64,000 nt of DNA, from NCBI GenBank assembly GCA_026874595.1, contig CM049320.1, forward strand, positions 36,738,214-36,802,213. The letters are read 5' to 3'. The stretch comes from Sipunculus nudus (lineage: Eukaryota; Annelida; Sipuncula; Golfingiida; Sipunculidae). This document shows, in pieces, positions 12,400 to 25,400 of the stretch; within the stretch, counting starts at the first letter, position 1; every line of letters starts with the position of its first letter. A program made the translations under genes and the position numbers. The notes under the pieces are model-generated. The model was given only the letters and a program-made list of their open reading frames with translations, did not search any database and was not told the DNA's origin.

Positions 12400-13712
12400 C
12401 AAAATCCTCCAAAAACTTTTGAACATCTTTTTATTTATAATTTTTGTGTATCAGAGTTCATCTGCGCCATGACAATGATTGCAGACAGGAGAATTTACGA
12501 TATTCATTTTGTAAAGCCATCTATGATGTGAAAGTACCCTGAGGATTAATTTGTTTTTATAGCCTTATTGTCTTACATTTTGGGTACATGTAAAAGGTAA
12601 AAGGCCAATCCTCTTCCGGTATATGGAGCTCATTGTTCCATTTTTGTACTTCAGCAAGTACATCACGATTTAAAGCTGTTAGTGCCTCATTTACACGAGA
12701 GTTTGCTGCCAGTAAATATGTCTAATTTGGGTGGAACGGTTGAATCTAAAATTAAATCTCCATGCTGTTTGTTAGCGTCACGAAGTATTTTTTATTGGTA
12801 TTGCACACTGTAATCCGTAGAAATCAGAATAGTTCATATCAATACCAAAATTTTCTTTAATTTCTTTAATAGAAATAAAAGAACCATTTTCATTTGGGAT
12901 ATCCCTAGTGTTATAATTCCAGCCCTCATACTATTGTGAGTATTACAAAGATCTACCGTGTATTTGGTGATTGAACCTTCACATTTCTTTAGTTACATCT
13001 TCCCTGAAAGAGGGGTGTGCGTCCTTTTTCAACGTTTAAAGGTTATGAAAGATAATTATGTAGAATAAGGGAGGGTCATCTGGCAAAGGCATATCATATC
13101 TACTGTTCAGTCATATGTGAGCCATATTCATAGGAATCTTATTCAAACATGATCAAGAAAAACTTTCCAGTTTGCAAAGTGAATGCGTAAGCATCGTTAT
13201 AACCATAATAGTGAAGACAAAAAAAAGGGAGACAGCGGACATCCTTCTCTGGTTCCTCGTTCTGGCTAGAACGGTCTTAAATGATGTGCTTAATTAATAA
13301 TAAAAATTGTTATATCATTGTACATTATTTCTATCGAGCGTATAAAAAGACATCAAAATTAAAGGTTTTAATTGCTTTTTGGTATATTTCCATTCCAATG
13401 TATCATATAAGCCTTTAAATAGTCCATATGAAGCAAGAAACTGGAAAGTTGTCTAATTTTGATAAATGCATCACATCATTTATTTAGCGTACGTTTTCAC
13501 TAATATATGTACCCTTATGAATCCAGTCTGGTCACTGTGAACCAGTGTAGACATTATGAGTTTAATCCTGTTGGCTAATGCTTTGGAATAATCGTGTAAT
13601 CCACAGACTAAAGTGAGATGGGTCGCCAGTTTTTTTTTTTTTTTTTTATATAAATGTCCTTTCCCTTCTTTTCGGGGGGGGGGGGGGGGAATCAGCGAAA
13701 TAACCGACAGTC
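12400..13712 (-). mobile_element. L1/Tx1-like LINE, RT core and C-terminus (3' half)
   Basis: Minus-strand reading from 13712 downward gives V-I-S-L-I-P...E-K-K-G-K-D, N-W-R-P-I-S-L (about 13629-13610), S-K-A-L-A-N-R-I, L-V-H-S-D-Q-T-G-F-I (about 13530), D-T-L-E-W, then R-E-G-C-P-L-S-P-F-F (about 13245) and a degraded L-P-D-D block (about 13095) standing for the Y-A-D-D site. Further down are the C-terminal D-x-N-G-S-F-I-S-I-K-E (about 12890) and C-N-H-C-H (about 12480) regions. This is the canonical order for L1/Tx1-type ORF2. Lesions are many. It is the 3' half of one element whose 5' half lies at 16119-16885; a nonautonomous element separates them. Confidence 0.8.
13630..13689. repeat. Homopolymer expansions inside the LINE coding sequence
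   Basis: An 18-T run (13630-13647) and a 16-G run (13674-13689) interrupt the LINE reading exactly where it should encode a lysine/asparagine stretch and a proline (I-P-K-K-G-K-D...K-N-W-R-P). They look like slippage expansions of short coding A and C runs. Confidence 0.7.
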
Positions 13713-16118
13713 TTTTTAGCTCAGCTGACTTTCAGTCATGCTGGGCTATAGCGATGGGTCTTTGTCCGGCGTCCTTCCGTCTGTCAGTCCGGCCGTCTGT
13801 CCGTTAGCAGGGCACAAACCGTAACCGTAGAGGCTAGGGCCATGAACCCTATGCAGTCTTAGAGGTTCTAAAAAGATCTCCTTGCAAACCTGAAATTAGG
13901 TCACTGCGACCTATATTCTCGAAGTTATGGGTTGTGCTTGCACCCCCCAGAAATAATTCTTTTTGCCAAAATTTTCATCCCAAACCTTACATCTTTCACA
14001 TACAGCTCACCTACCACTGGGGGAAGAACCATAATTATTTTGGGTCAAAGGTCAAGGTCACAGAACCAACTTCTTTGAAAAGCCTGTGGATGCATTTAAA
14101 GCCAAACCTTTCATCCCAATTCTTTGATATTTCACATATAGCTCACCTACTAAGTGGGAGAAGAATCCTATAGATGTTGAGGTCACAAGGTCAAAGGTCA
14201 GGGTCACAGGATCCACTTCTTTGAAGAGGTTGTTGACACATTTCAAGCTAGACCTTTCATTCCAAACCTTTCAGCACTGATATCGCTTCTCTGCCAACAG
14301 GGGAAAAGCGCTGCTGATTTTGAGGTCAAAGGTCAAGTTCACAGTACCCTGTTCTTGCGTGGAGTCATTTTCAGGCAAACTTTTCAATCTATACTTTCCA
14401 TCTGTCATATATGGCTTACCTACCAATAGGGGAAGAAGCCTATTGATGTTGAGTTCAAAAGGTCAAAGGTCAAGGTCACAATATTGTTCTAAATGCTTGT
14501 GAACATATTTCAAGTGAAACTGTTCAACCCAAACCTTCAGTCTTTCACATATGCCACATATATGCATCACTGAATGTGATTCAAACTTCATATTTATGGG
14601 TCTTTTGGCATGAAGAAATAACTAATTGATTTTAAGGTCAGCTGGTCAAGAGGTTAAAGTTTGCAGGTCTAAGTTATTCACTTATTGGTTGCCAAGTAAT
14701 TACACCCGGCCAGATGTAAGTGGTTAGTAGTTACCCATCATTTAGAAAGAATCCAGTTGATATGTGGGCAAAAGGCCAAGGTCATAGGTCAGGTCAACAT
14801 ATTTTGTAGACTCTCTATTTTTCTTGTGTATATAAGCTTGCACTCCAGCTAATACATCTCACCGTGTGGCTGTAATTGTGAGTGACACTGGTGACATATG
14901 ACTCCCTTTTGTATCAGGCTATTAAGTGATAAGGGTTAGTGATAAGTACCTCGTTACTGCATAACAAAACACTGTTGTTGGAATACTTCAGCAAGGAATT
15001 AACACTATGAGAGTATAGCATTAAGGTTTAGCTACTGATTTATAAGATGATGGGAACATTTTGCAGTTTATTTTATGGAATCATAGCAATAAACTTAGTT
15101 TCCTAGATATCTGAATATTTTTATATAAATCACTACATATAAAAGCAAGTGTTTGTTCTCATAATATATGGATGTGTACTTGATTTAGGATGGCTTTATT
15201 ACAAGACTCTTAGTCATGCTTTCTGCATTTCTTTTCTTTCAGGTTTTGCAGTTTACCAACCCCGCTGACCCCATTGAAAAGCAGAGTGATAATAAAATAT
15301 ATTGGACCTACACTTTTACATTGCATATCTATAAATCTGAAATGAGCGCCTGAACAAGCCTTTTGAATTGTTTTGGACATTCATTACTGTTACATCATTT
15401 GGAGAATTTGCCCCAAGTTTGGCCTCTTATTGGAGGATGTGTGATATTAAATGTCAGACTTGTCAGAAATCCATCATGTCTGCCAGTTAGCCACCTTAGA
15501 AATCCTTTTTTCTGTGCAGTTTCATTAATTTTCCTTCAATTTCTGGTCCGATTTAGAGAATGGTTGTTGTCTGATTTCAGACCTGTCAGAAGTCCAAAAT
15601 GGCCACCAGGCAACCATCATTAAATTCCTTTTGATCATATTATCTCAAGCACTGTTAAAGTGAAGGCAGTCGGACGTATATTAATGTAATCTTGCAAAGG
15701 ATTGGGTCAAATATTTCTTAATAAATATTATCATCATATATGAAAGTGCAGTACAGTTGGCTTGTATTGAATAAAAATTCATACAGAAGCACCTGTTTCT
15801 CAATAATTCTTGCATGGATTTCCTTGATTTTTTGCTATATATTTTGATCTTATATTTGCCCTTTGTGGTGTTCCTTTTGAGACTGACAGGTATCAAGTAA
15901 GCTATGGGAATATTTCTGGATACCTTAACAATCATACATTTTCCTCAGACCATCATTTTACTGTGATTAAACCAGACATAGGTGATATATATTTCTGTTG
16001 TCTTAGAAAATTTTGGCAAATTGGTTCTTCAAAATTTGACTGGAACTTGTGAATCTCAGCCCATGATGTCGCAGGTCATGCTTGGCAGCTGAGCGTCATG
16101 ACCCATGGGTCACTTGTT
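13713..16118 (-). mobile_element. Family 1 HINE-like nonautonomous element inserted in a LINE
   Basis: The 5' end on the minus strand is at about 16118 and carries GACCCATGGGTC followed by a subterminal CGCTCAGCTG. The 3' end is at about 13716 and has (GGAC)-type repeats, then the AGCTCAG...CTGAGCT hairpin (degenerate here), then AAAAA. It contains four units with AAGGTCA-rich cores between about 14040 and 14480. No protein of its own is recognised. Both flanks are the same LINE, in the same orientation and in adjacent parts of the reading frame, so the borders are fixed by the interrupted host. Length about 2.4 kb. Confidence 0.75.
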
Positions 16119-16885
16119 TTAAGCAGGCATGGCGCCATGTTCAAAAGAATAATGGAATGAATCCATAAATGTTTTTTTTAATTCTTCCCAAAAATATTTA
16201 TAAAATTCAATATTTATCCATACAGTCCAGGAGATTTTCCATTTTTCATTTCAGCTAAAGTTTTAAAGCATTATTTTATTAATACTTTTGAATCGAATAT
16301 TAGCTTATTTTCTAGATGTTTTTATACTTCTCTCTGTTTAAAATGAAAATCACAGTTGCTTATAACATTTCCTTGTTATAAATTCGAAACGAAATTATGA
16401 CATTCACTCAATGTATTTTTCCTCACCTGTAAATGTGTCATGATTCGTCTGAAACTTGCTCGTTTGTTCTTTTTGTATTTTTACGTTCTTAAGATAAAAA
16501 AATACTCTTTATTCTCTTCTCTGCACCAAGGAGCACGTGATATCATGATTGACCCATCCTTTGCTTTTTTGTTCATATATTTCTTCAAGTTCTAATTTTG
16601 AAACCTCTAATTGTTTTAACACTGTGTCGTGACTGTCTTTAAGATTTTCTGACAAGTATCAAATTTCTTTTTCCAGATCATTTTGTTTACAAGGGATCTT
16701 TCTCATTTTCTCTTTTGGGATATTTTATCGTGAATTCCCGGAACATACATTTTAATACGCCCCAAACAAAATATATATTGAACTCAATATTATCCTGTAT
16801 TACAGGTCCAATGCCTTTCCAGTATTCTGTGTCTTTCAACATCTTGAATTTTCTTAACGTTTCTGTGATGTTAAGTTCAGGGAGA
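16119..16885 (-). mobile_element. L1/Tx1-like LINE, linker and RT start (5' half)
   Basis: On the minus strand this reads, with stops and frameshifts, as the ORF2 linker (E-Y-W-K-G-I-G at about 16820, K-L-E-L-E-E-I-Y-E-Q-K at about 16590) and then E-M-K-N-G-K-S-P-G-L (about 16255) and F-Y-K-Y-F-W-E-E-L-K-K, the domain-0 motif of the RT. It stops being LINE-like at 16119, where the family 1 element begins, and resumes at 13712. Confidence 0.75.
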
Positions 16886-18234
16886 AATTAAACTATGATC
16901 TATACAAACAGCGGATGTTATACTAACAGAGCTTGATTATGCTAAAAGAGAAGCAATTGTGAAGTTGTCAAGTCTACTGAATTTTAACGGGGTTTCTTGC
17001 ATTATTTGTTATAGTATTCCTTTTTTTGGTATACATGTCGCCATACATCTTTAAAATCGTAATCATTAATAAAGTATTTACGAGATCTCAGTATGGACAG
17101 GTGGGTGCAGCTGATCCTCCTACTTTATCAAGTCCTGGTTCTAAAGTAATACAGTACAGACAAGCTTTTTGTTCGAAAAAAAAACGAACTTACAGGACAA
17201 CGGTCATGGGTCTAGCCGCAGGTTCATAAGAAGGTTAATGATTAACTTAATGTTATTTCCCCGGGGAACCGGTGTTTCTTTTCGAACTACGTATGAAATC
17301 CCTTGCAATGATGGTAGGCTTGTCACATCGGTCGAACCGCTCAAGGTTATCAGCTTATCATCAAAGCATAATTGTAAGAATCTGAGATGTGTATATCAGC
17401 CATGAATCTGAAGTAAAAGTAAAAGCGTTGCGTGTTCACAAAGATATTATAGAGCATACATGATGTATACACTTTAACTTCTCTTGTGGAATGCTTGTAC
17501 ACAAGCTGATTATAATTTAATTGACTGCATTTAGCTGAAAAAAAATATAAAGTCACTTACAAACCATATCTTATGCAAAACAAATTACCATGCAACCCAC
17601 TTTTGCCACAAAATTAATATGTGTGGGCAAAATAACTTAATAATGCAAACCCAACTTACAGAATTGCATCAACAACGGACTTACCTTAGGATCTCAGAAC
17701 TGTCCTAGACCGTGTGTATAAATATGTTCCAGCATATCACTTAAGATACTGAAGACATCTGAGCTTTTTTGTAATCAGTTCAATAACCCAAACTAATTTT
17801 TTTAATATGGGTACAATATGATGCACGTACATTTTTTTTATTTAATACCCCATGACCGCACAACAGGCTACAGCGTTAAACAAAGTAAAATTTCTAATGG
17901 GCCAAAACACAAATAGGCACATAAAATAACCAAAAATGTAGGTTTAGTTTTGCTTTCTAGCCTTCTTTGTTGATTTTACACTCAAAATCGCACTTTTGGA
18001 GGATCTGTCTAGGCTTTGCTGTAAAAAGCATCTAGTGTTAACAGATAGACGAAAGACGGACGCCACATCACGGCTATACCTCACAAGTGAGCTAACAGTG
18101 CACTGGCATGGGGTTTTCACATGTAGTCTGTTATAAGGAAAACAAACCTAACGTGGATTTGATCAAATGTAAATGGATTTTGGAATTTTACCCATTAACA
18201 GTCATGAAATATTTAGCGCATATCCCCACTGCTA
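16886..18234. other. No supported gene; small IR at 17168-17186
   Basis: Short open frames at 17026-17405 have no recognisable domain. GTTCG and CGAAC flank a 9-A run at about 17168-17186. Nothing else is supported. Confidence 0.5.
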
Positions 18235-20655
18235 ATATTTGACACATATACGGAACAGACGATTATTTTCGCTAATTAAGCTGTAGCTCCAAATTGACTG
18301 TGATATGAGCAATGTGACATTTGCTAAGCTGAACCATGACGTAACGGCAGGACCGACTGGCACAGAATATGAAGACATTCATACTATCTGTGACAAGATC
18401 TGACGCTCATTCGATGGAGACAATATCTCTGTTAGCTTAAAGTTCATGGTATCGACATGGAATATTCAAGCTTATGCTAACTCAAAAAATGATTATCTGA
18501 TTTTCAATTACTGACGTTGACAGATTGCAAAAGAATAAATGTGTTTCATACAGTCATTATAATAATCGATATTATATTACACGATCATGTCATGTACTTT
18601 ATCTTGCCAAGCAGATATGACACATTTTGCTTTGATTATCTAATGATAATGATTAATTATTAATTATTAATCCAGTCAACTTAAGCGTATATTCTACTCA
18701 GGTACGGAACTAAGCTAACTTAACTTAGCTTTTCTTTGTTACAAGTTTACTATTTACTAAATAATTAATTCTCGCTTGGCGATAGGGCAAACACAACGAT
18801 TTTTAGCGATTTCAGGAGCAAACCATTATCTAAGAAATAGGAAATCAACATTGCTTCCGTTTCTACATTAATTCTTCGCTAACGCTCATCGAACGGAAAA
18901 TATTTTGGTATAAAATTGTCTCGCCCGGAGGCAAACCGTAACTGTCAGTGTCCAACATATACGACATAGCCGATTATTTTCGTTGATTAGGCTGACGGCT
19001 TGTAGCTCCAAATTTACAGAGATATGAGCATTGTGTGAAATGTGACATTTGCTAAGCTGAATCAAGACGTAAAGACAGGACCGACTGGCACAGAATATGA
19101 CGACATCCATACAATCTGTGAAAAGATCTGACGCTCATTCGATGGAGACAATATCTCTGTTAGCTTAAATTGTATGGTATCAACATGGAATATTCAAGCT
19201 TATAGTAACTCGTAAAATGATTATTATTGTTGCATACCGTGAGCCTTCCGTAATGAGTGTGTGTTCTGATGTTGTAACACATACACTCTCTTTAATTTTA
19301 TTTGATTGGTTGCTCTGCTTTCGGTCCCATAATATGTTAGCTTGTTTATAATTCACGAAATGGCTCGCACAGCGGCCTGGCATAACATGATCTCTCGACG
19401 GAACGATAGCGTATTGCTTGTTCACAGAAGGAGGAACCCGATCTTTCATTATGCCTAATTTTATTTTTTATAATTTATGTATCATACAACCATTTGTATA
19501 GATACCTCGACCAGTTTAAGGTCTGGCCGAGCACTCTAGTTTAGGGAATTCGGGACCCTCATCCGAAATGTTCCTTCGGCAACGCTAAAATAATCACAAA
19601 TTTAATAACAGTTAGACCTAGCTGTAAGGAAAATTATTGAAAAATAGAAGTGGTTCTTAAAAAGCTTATATTTTGATTTTACCTTTCAAAGGAACAACAA
19701 CTTTGGTAACATTCAACAGTGGCTAAATCATAGTTCATACGCCAACTCATATAACAATCATCATTTTCTAGTCACTGTAACAAATAATTAAATTTCAAAA
19801 CTAAATAATTTTGTTAAGAAATAATAATCACACAGATGAAGCAATAATTTAGCTAACTTAAAATAGCTTTTCTATGTTACAAGTTTACTATTTACTAAAT
19901 GATTAATATTTATGAAATAAACTTACCTTGTTTCTCGAGGACTGGTATATAAGGTAGCATCACACTACTGGTTTTTCAACGTTTATCGCTTGTAAATTTC
20001 CGCTTGTTTCAGACGTTCTTGAAATTGCCTATATTAACAATAACGCATATGAACAAAATAAATATAAACTTATTTATTTTACATGGATTGTACAAATAGT
20101 TATTATAACTAATCGAGGCACTCTCCATGGGTCCGGTGATGGCGTTCGGTAGTCTGCAGGGGTAGAGGAAACCGGAGTACCCGGAGAAAACCACCGGTCT
20201 TGGACGGGCAACTACAACCCATTCTCATAGCCACGCTGGGGATCGAAAACGGGTCGCCAGCGGAGAGAGCCAACCGTTTTACCACTCAGCTGTCCAGGTA
20301 TCTAAAGTTAACATAAACCAATCAAATATATCTCAATGGTTTAACATCAATAAACATTTATGTCTCCCCCCCTCGGGTAACTTTTTTTTTACAAAGTCAT
20401 TAATATTGCAATATGATAGTTAACTTGAGCATGGGTGTTTGAATAAAGTGAACCTTGGCTCGCTTGGCGATAGGGCAAACAAAACGATTTTAGCAATTTA
20501 AGGAGCAAGCATTTATCTAAAAAATAGGAAATCAACATTACTTCCGTTTCTACATTAATTCTTCGCTAACGCTCGTCGAACGGACAATATTTAGTATAAA
20601 ATTGCCTCGCCCGGAGGCAAACCGTACACTGTCAGTGTCAAACATGCAGGCGAAG
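18235..20655. repeat. Locally duplicated blocks (A, B, C)
   Basis: Three sequence blocks recur. Block C (about 18238-18500) is repeated at about 18955-19225; both contain ACCGACTGGCACAGAATATG and CATTCGATGGAGACAATATC. Block A (about 18718-18770) recurs at about 19855-19907. Block B (about 18771-18958) recurs at 20458-20650, with CTCGCCCGGAGGCAAACCGT. At 18718-19225 the order A-B-C is continuous, so this may be the parental unit and the others partial copies. Identity looks high but not perfect. No coding is recognised. It could be a local segmental duplication or pieces of an unnamed repeat family. Confidence 0.7.
20050..20300 (-). mobile_element. tRNA-derived SINE, copy 1
   Basis: On the minus strand the head (about 20300-20234) looks like tRNA: an A-box-like CAGCTGAGTGGTAAAACGG and a B-box-like GTTTTCGATCCCC. 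It is followed by a conserved body with GGTTTTCTCCGGGTACTCCG (about 20190-20171), then GAGTGCCTCGATTAG and an AT-rich tail ending near AAATAAATAAG. The layout (pol III promoter head, shared central domain, short tail) is that of a SINE. Related sequences are widespread in molluscs and other invertebrates; I do not assign a named family. Confidence 0.75.
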
Positions 20656-22104
20656 AAAGGTCTTTTAGAGCACTTCCCTTATGTGCCTAGGAAAGGTGGC
20701 CGTACAACTCTTGCGAGTAAAACATCATCTTCCACACCTTCCTGCAAGCAAACAAATGTGAGGGAATAATAAAATGACATGTTTATGTTGTAATTTAGAG
20801 GAATTTTAGGAAAATACAGAAGATTCGAACACCGAACATCTTTGTGTTTGTCCAATTTAATACTTTCTTTTACCGATAATAAGACATTCCAAATAACGAA
20901 GAAAAGATAAAGCAACTGATTGCGGCCTAATCTTTATTTTTTTTTTATATTATGATGTATGAATACTACTGGCAATGAAATGTTTATAGGTTTGTAAGCA
21001 TATTTGAATAAATCAAGGTAATCTTAGACAACTTTATGTCGTATTCCTTTCGATAATGATAACAGAAACAGTCGCTACATTATTCGCACTGTGTAACAAT
21101 AATTTAATTACGGACGCCCATTCCACTAGAAAAGTCAAGGGGACAGCAGACGAAGAAAGAAATTGTGTTTCGGGTAGGCCTTACTAATTTATTTTATTCT
21201 GAATAGTTATATATGTGATAGGATTTGTAAATGCACTGCAGATTTAGGCAGGGGGACATAACAGCTTGTTTCGGTAGATATGGTAAATGTTCACGTTAAG
21301 TCTATGGGACGCTAAAGCTGGAAGCACTATTTATTCTATATGATGCACAAATCCTGGAACTGTGGGATGTAGGTTACACCTGTGTGCACAAAACTAAATG
21401 TCTTACACAGCAATCAAAGAACTTGGTCGTATAGGTTTATACTTAATATTTATCCTCGTCTAATAATAACATTTTGACACATGTTTTGTCAAAGTTTAAA
21501 GCTTTTGTATAGCAGTTCAAGTGCATAATACGGTATTAGAGCTGCCATTATATACAGTAACAACTGCTGATGGCAATAGTGGTATGTTGTCGAGTATTTA
21601 TACAGGTAAATTTATACAATATTTAAGTATGAACAATCATATTATTTATACTACATGTACCCGTAGACAAAAATCCAGAGTTCTAAAAGATAATTAGTTC
21701 TGTATTAAGCTTGAAGGGACTACATGTTTCATATTTTAATTTTAGGATTATTTAATATTATTTGTGCTATAATTCTCGAGGAAACCCTACCTCTATACAG
21801 AATCAGCAAAGAATGACAATTTTTGCTATTCATCAAAACACACAATTAAATACGTGTAGGAAAAAGACATCAGCATATAAAGGGCCTAGGAATTATGAGT
21901 GATTATAATATTTTTTACAAAACACAACATGACACGAAATTACCATTGCTGGAGTGATGACAATATAATATATTTTTTTTAAATTTTCAAAGATTTCTTT
22001 GGTGAAGGTATCCGCCCCCATTTTTATGCTCTCTTATCTAATTCTTAATCTAAGTATGTACCTCTGCAGAGTTCCATTTCGGTTGGGGACTACTTGACAG
22101 GGCG
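20656..22104. other. No supported feature
   Basis: AT-rich with no recognisable exon, RNA or repeat apart from short homopolymers. Confidence 0.5.
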
Positions 22105-22402
22105 GTAGCACTCTCTTTCTATCATATTAGTTTGGTATCCTGGTGTCACCCAGGCCCGGTGTGTACCACACTTGCGGGTCCAGGGCGTGTAATCATCCCC
22201 ATTGCTGGGTCATAACACCGAGGAACCCCAAAGACGCACCTTTTTGGTGTGATTCACGGCTGTGGGGTACAGCCTCCCCATTAAGCCTGCAGAGCGCTCA
22301 CCAGCGCCGACCGTGAAAAATCTCACCGCCTTGGCTTGGATTTGAACTAACGACCTCCCGCCTTTGATTTATGTGCTCTACCCCTGAGCCACAGCAGCCG
22401 AT
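22105..22402 (-). mobile_element. tRNA-derived SINE, different family
   Basis: The minus strand begins at about 22400 with a tRNA-like head: TGGCTCAGGGGTAGAGCA (A box, about 22394-22377) and GTTAGTTCAAATCC (B box, about 22350-22337). A GC-rich body follows with GGGGAGGCTGTACCCCACAG, and the end lies near the GGTGACACCAGG stretch at about 22150-22135. GC content is clearly above its surroundings. It differs in head and body from the SINE at 20050-20300. Its intact boxes suggest a SINE rather than a free tRNA gene, because the sequence continues well past the B box. Confidence 0.75.
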
Positions 22403-25400
22403 TGACAATTTAATAGATATAAAGATTGCATATAGAAGCCACCTAAAGTGAAAATGTGAATAAATTATATGACTAAAGCAAAGGGGAAAATTAAAGAAAG
22501 ATATTTTGTATAAAGTGAAGCTCAGAGGACATTACAGAAACGATTTAAATGTAAGTTGAGGGTTATTGATGTATAAGTATATTAACTTATTGTAGGAAAT
22601 GATAACAGGCACATGCATGTCGATGAAGGCTCTTGCAACCTATAGCTGCCAAAGAGAAAAGTCAGACTCAGGTGAATAGATTCAAACATGATTAATAATT
22701 GTCCTGATCCTTGTTGGTTGATCTAGAATAAGCATGTCTGTTCGAAAACCGACAACGGTCTTAGAAAAAAGTAGGTTTACATCTTTCGGTGCGAGTCATT
22801 GGCAAAGAAATGTGGGAATTTGCTTCTGTGTCTCTAGGCGAATTGACCCAAAATGCAATGTACGGATTATGCTGAAACTTTATTGAGGGTAAGAGTATAA
22901 CCGTATTTACAATGCATTAAATTTGGTAATTAAAATAACCATAATATATTTTTCTTAGTACTTTCAAGCCCGATTACTTTGTCCCCGTTTAATCCCGTAA
23001 TCGTATGAATATGTCTTGTCATCCGCCAGGTAAAACAGGTCACTGAAGCGTGACAGCGTGTGTATACATGAAAAATGTACACATGAACACATGACTGGTA
23101 AGAATATTGTGGTGGAGGTTTGTTAGCTTTGACTGCAGAAGCTGTTTGGTAATGAAATCCCTATCAGTACTTGTAATATGTTTTCAACGTCTCTGAAAAT
23201 TGCGGATCCGAATAGAAAATGTGTACATCTCCCACTCCCCCCCCCCCCCCCGAACTGTGTTTCAGTTGAACAACTTTAAAAAAAATAAATGCTATCGTTG
23301 ATCCGGCTAAAAGCCCTTGCACTGAAAGCGGAGTTATTTGTCTTTGCTTAGCATTGAGTTCCGTATGAGATGGTTAGATTCCATTACAGGTTATAATGGG
23401 TATTTGGGTCAATCGGGAAATTCAGGAAAATCTCCGGTGAGCTTCATGAATAAGCGTAACATGCGTTGAGGACCATGATGCATAAAAGAAATAGGGGCAC
23501 CTATAGAGAAATACTAATTTATTAATTATTAATTATTAATTATGCATCTTAATAGAATTACTCTCGAAAAAGCAAAAGAAAACAAACTTTCCTAGAAGAG
23601 CACACCGACGTTAGGTGTGCAGATTTTGGAGAATTAAATCTTAGCGGAAGCAGGCAAACCGTTGCTTAAAAATACCAACTGTGTATTAAGTATAAAGATG
23701 TTATTAGTCGGCTTTTTCCGTATTGCGTTCATATTCGCTGAGGTTGGCATTGGCATATGTATTAAACGGCTACGCGTGTTATCAACACAACCAACCATGC
23801 GCACTCTATTTTCACGAAGTACTTACTGAAACAATTCAACAGCGTAAACCCGGCGGGAGTTTAATGATTATAAGGTCTCACTTTTTTGTAAGTTTCATTC
23901 CGGGGCGATGCGTCACAAAGCACAGTGACATCGCACTCTACGAGAAGCATGTCTCCTGTGGCGTTGCCTCACTCAATACACCGAATGCCGGGCTGACACA
24001 AGATCACTGTATCATAACAATATATAAGCCATATAAACCAGTCTGTTATATGAAACTTGAATAAATATCTCGTCATACCGCGTATGCCGAGGGATTTTTA
24101 TCTGGTTGATAACATGCTCGGTCGGTAAAAAAATGTATATATAGAGTCAGCCTCTCAGATTCTAATCAAGGACGTAAGGTATGATGGTACATAAACCAAT
24201 TGTAACATCTTTATTCAGAAAGGCTGATGCTGCATCTTTCATTAGCTCACCACAACTATTTATTTTCAATTTCTACATATTTATTCAATAAAAGAAAGTT
24301 GTATCTTGAATAACACGACAAACCTTGAATAAAGTTCATAGTTACTGGACGAATCATATAGCGTTAATGCACATCTTCAATTATTTATGAAACCGTCTTT
24401 CCAAAATTTTCCATAATCGTAAACTGATATACCCTGATAAAATTGGACTATGTTTCTTAAACTTCCTAGAATTTTTCCAAGACCCTGAAATTCTAGAATA
24501 TGCTGACGACAAAATATAAAATTGAATATTTCTATATTTCATAGTGATGTAATTGCTTTATTTATGTTGCCAATAGGAACTTGGAATTTAAACATATTAT
24601 TACAAATAAGTTTGGATCAGGACTTTGTCATCCCATTGATTTCTCTGTGTTTGGCATCAAAGTAACAACATTTAAAACATATGTCATAAGTATAACTCAT
24701 TGCGTCAGTGGCAAATATAATCACATCCCTGCTTAAAAGATCAATATTTTTATTAAAGGATTATATCATAATCCACTTATCCAACTAAAGTACATAATAT
24801 TGCATAGTTACAAATCACTTATTTACAACTTTAGCAAGGCAATTTAAGGGGCTAAAGAATATCATATCTTTGTATTATATATATTATTTAGTTTTACTAC
24901 ATTATAAAATAGAGTTAAATACAGTGACCACATAAATCAACCCGAGTTTCACATAGAGATAAGTTTCTAGAGGATACTATTCTTACAGTAAATCATCGAC
25001 TGATACTAATCAAGAGCAAATACTGGTTTTGGCCGCATTTTTTTGCCTGATCGTATACTTAAATGTTAAAGCATGGGTGAATGCTAAATGCGTCACTCCT
25101 ATCTGTTGCTGAATACGAAACATTTATGGGGAAATCCCTGTATTTGATCGCAACGTTGCAACGTAATCATTAACCTAAATTGTTAGTGGTATTTTGGTTT
25201 GTTTTAAAGCTAGTCTGTACAACCCATGCCCGCCTTGTATGACCATAGTCTTGATGGCGACAGAGGAGGCTGTAACATTTTTGTTTTACACGAAATTTAA
25301 ATCAATTTAGTACTGCTTGTAATGACTTTTTGTGTCTTTTCTGTCTGTGCTGGCTTAGGTAAGCCCACAGTGAAAGCATTGTAGATTATCATGCGTTTCT

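Noticed and set aside
22334-22400. Possible tRNA gene on the minus strand
   Set aside because: A and B boxes are present but the sequence continues as a SINE body and the acceptor stem does not close.
23723-24064. 113-codon open frame
   Set aside because: No family motif and no splice context. A TATA-like TATATAAG and an AATAAA nearby hinted at an LTR, but no paired LTR or target duplication was visible.
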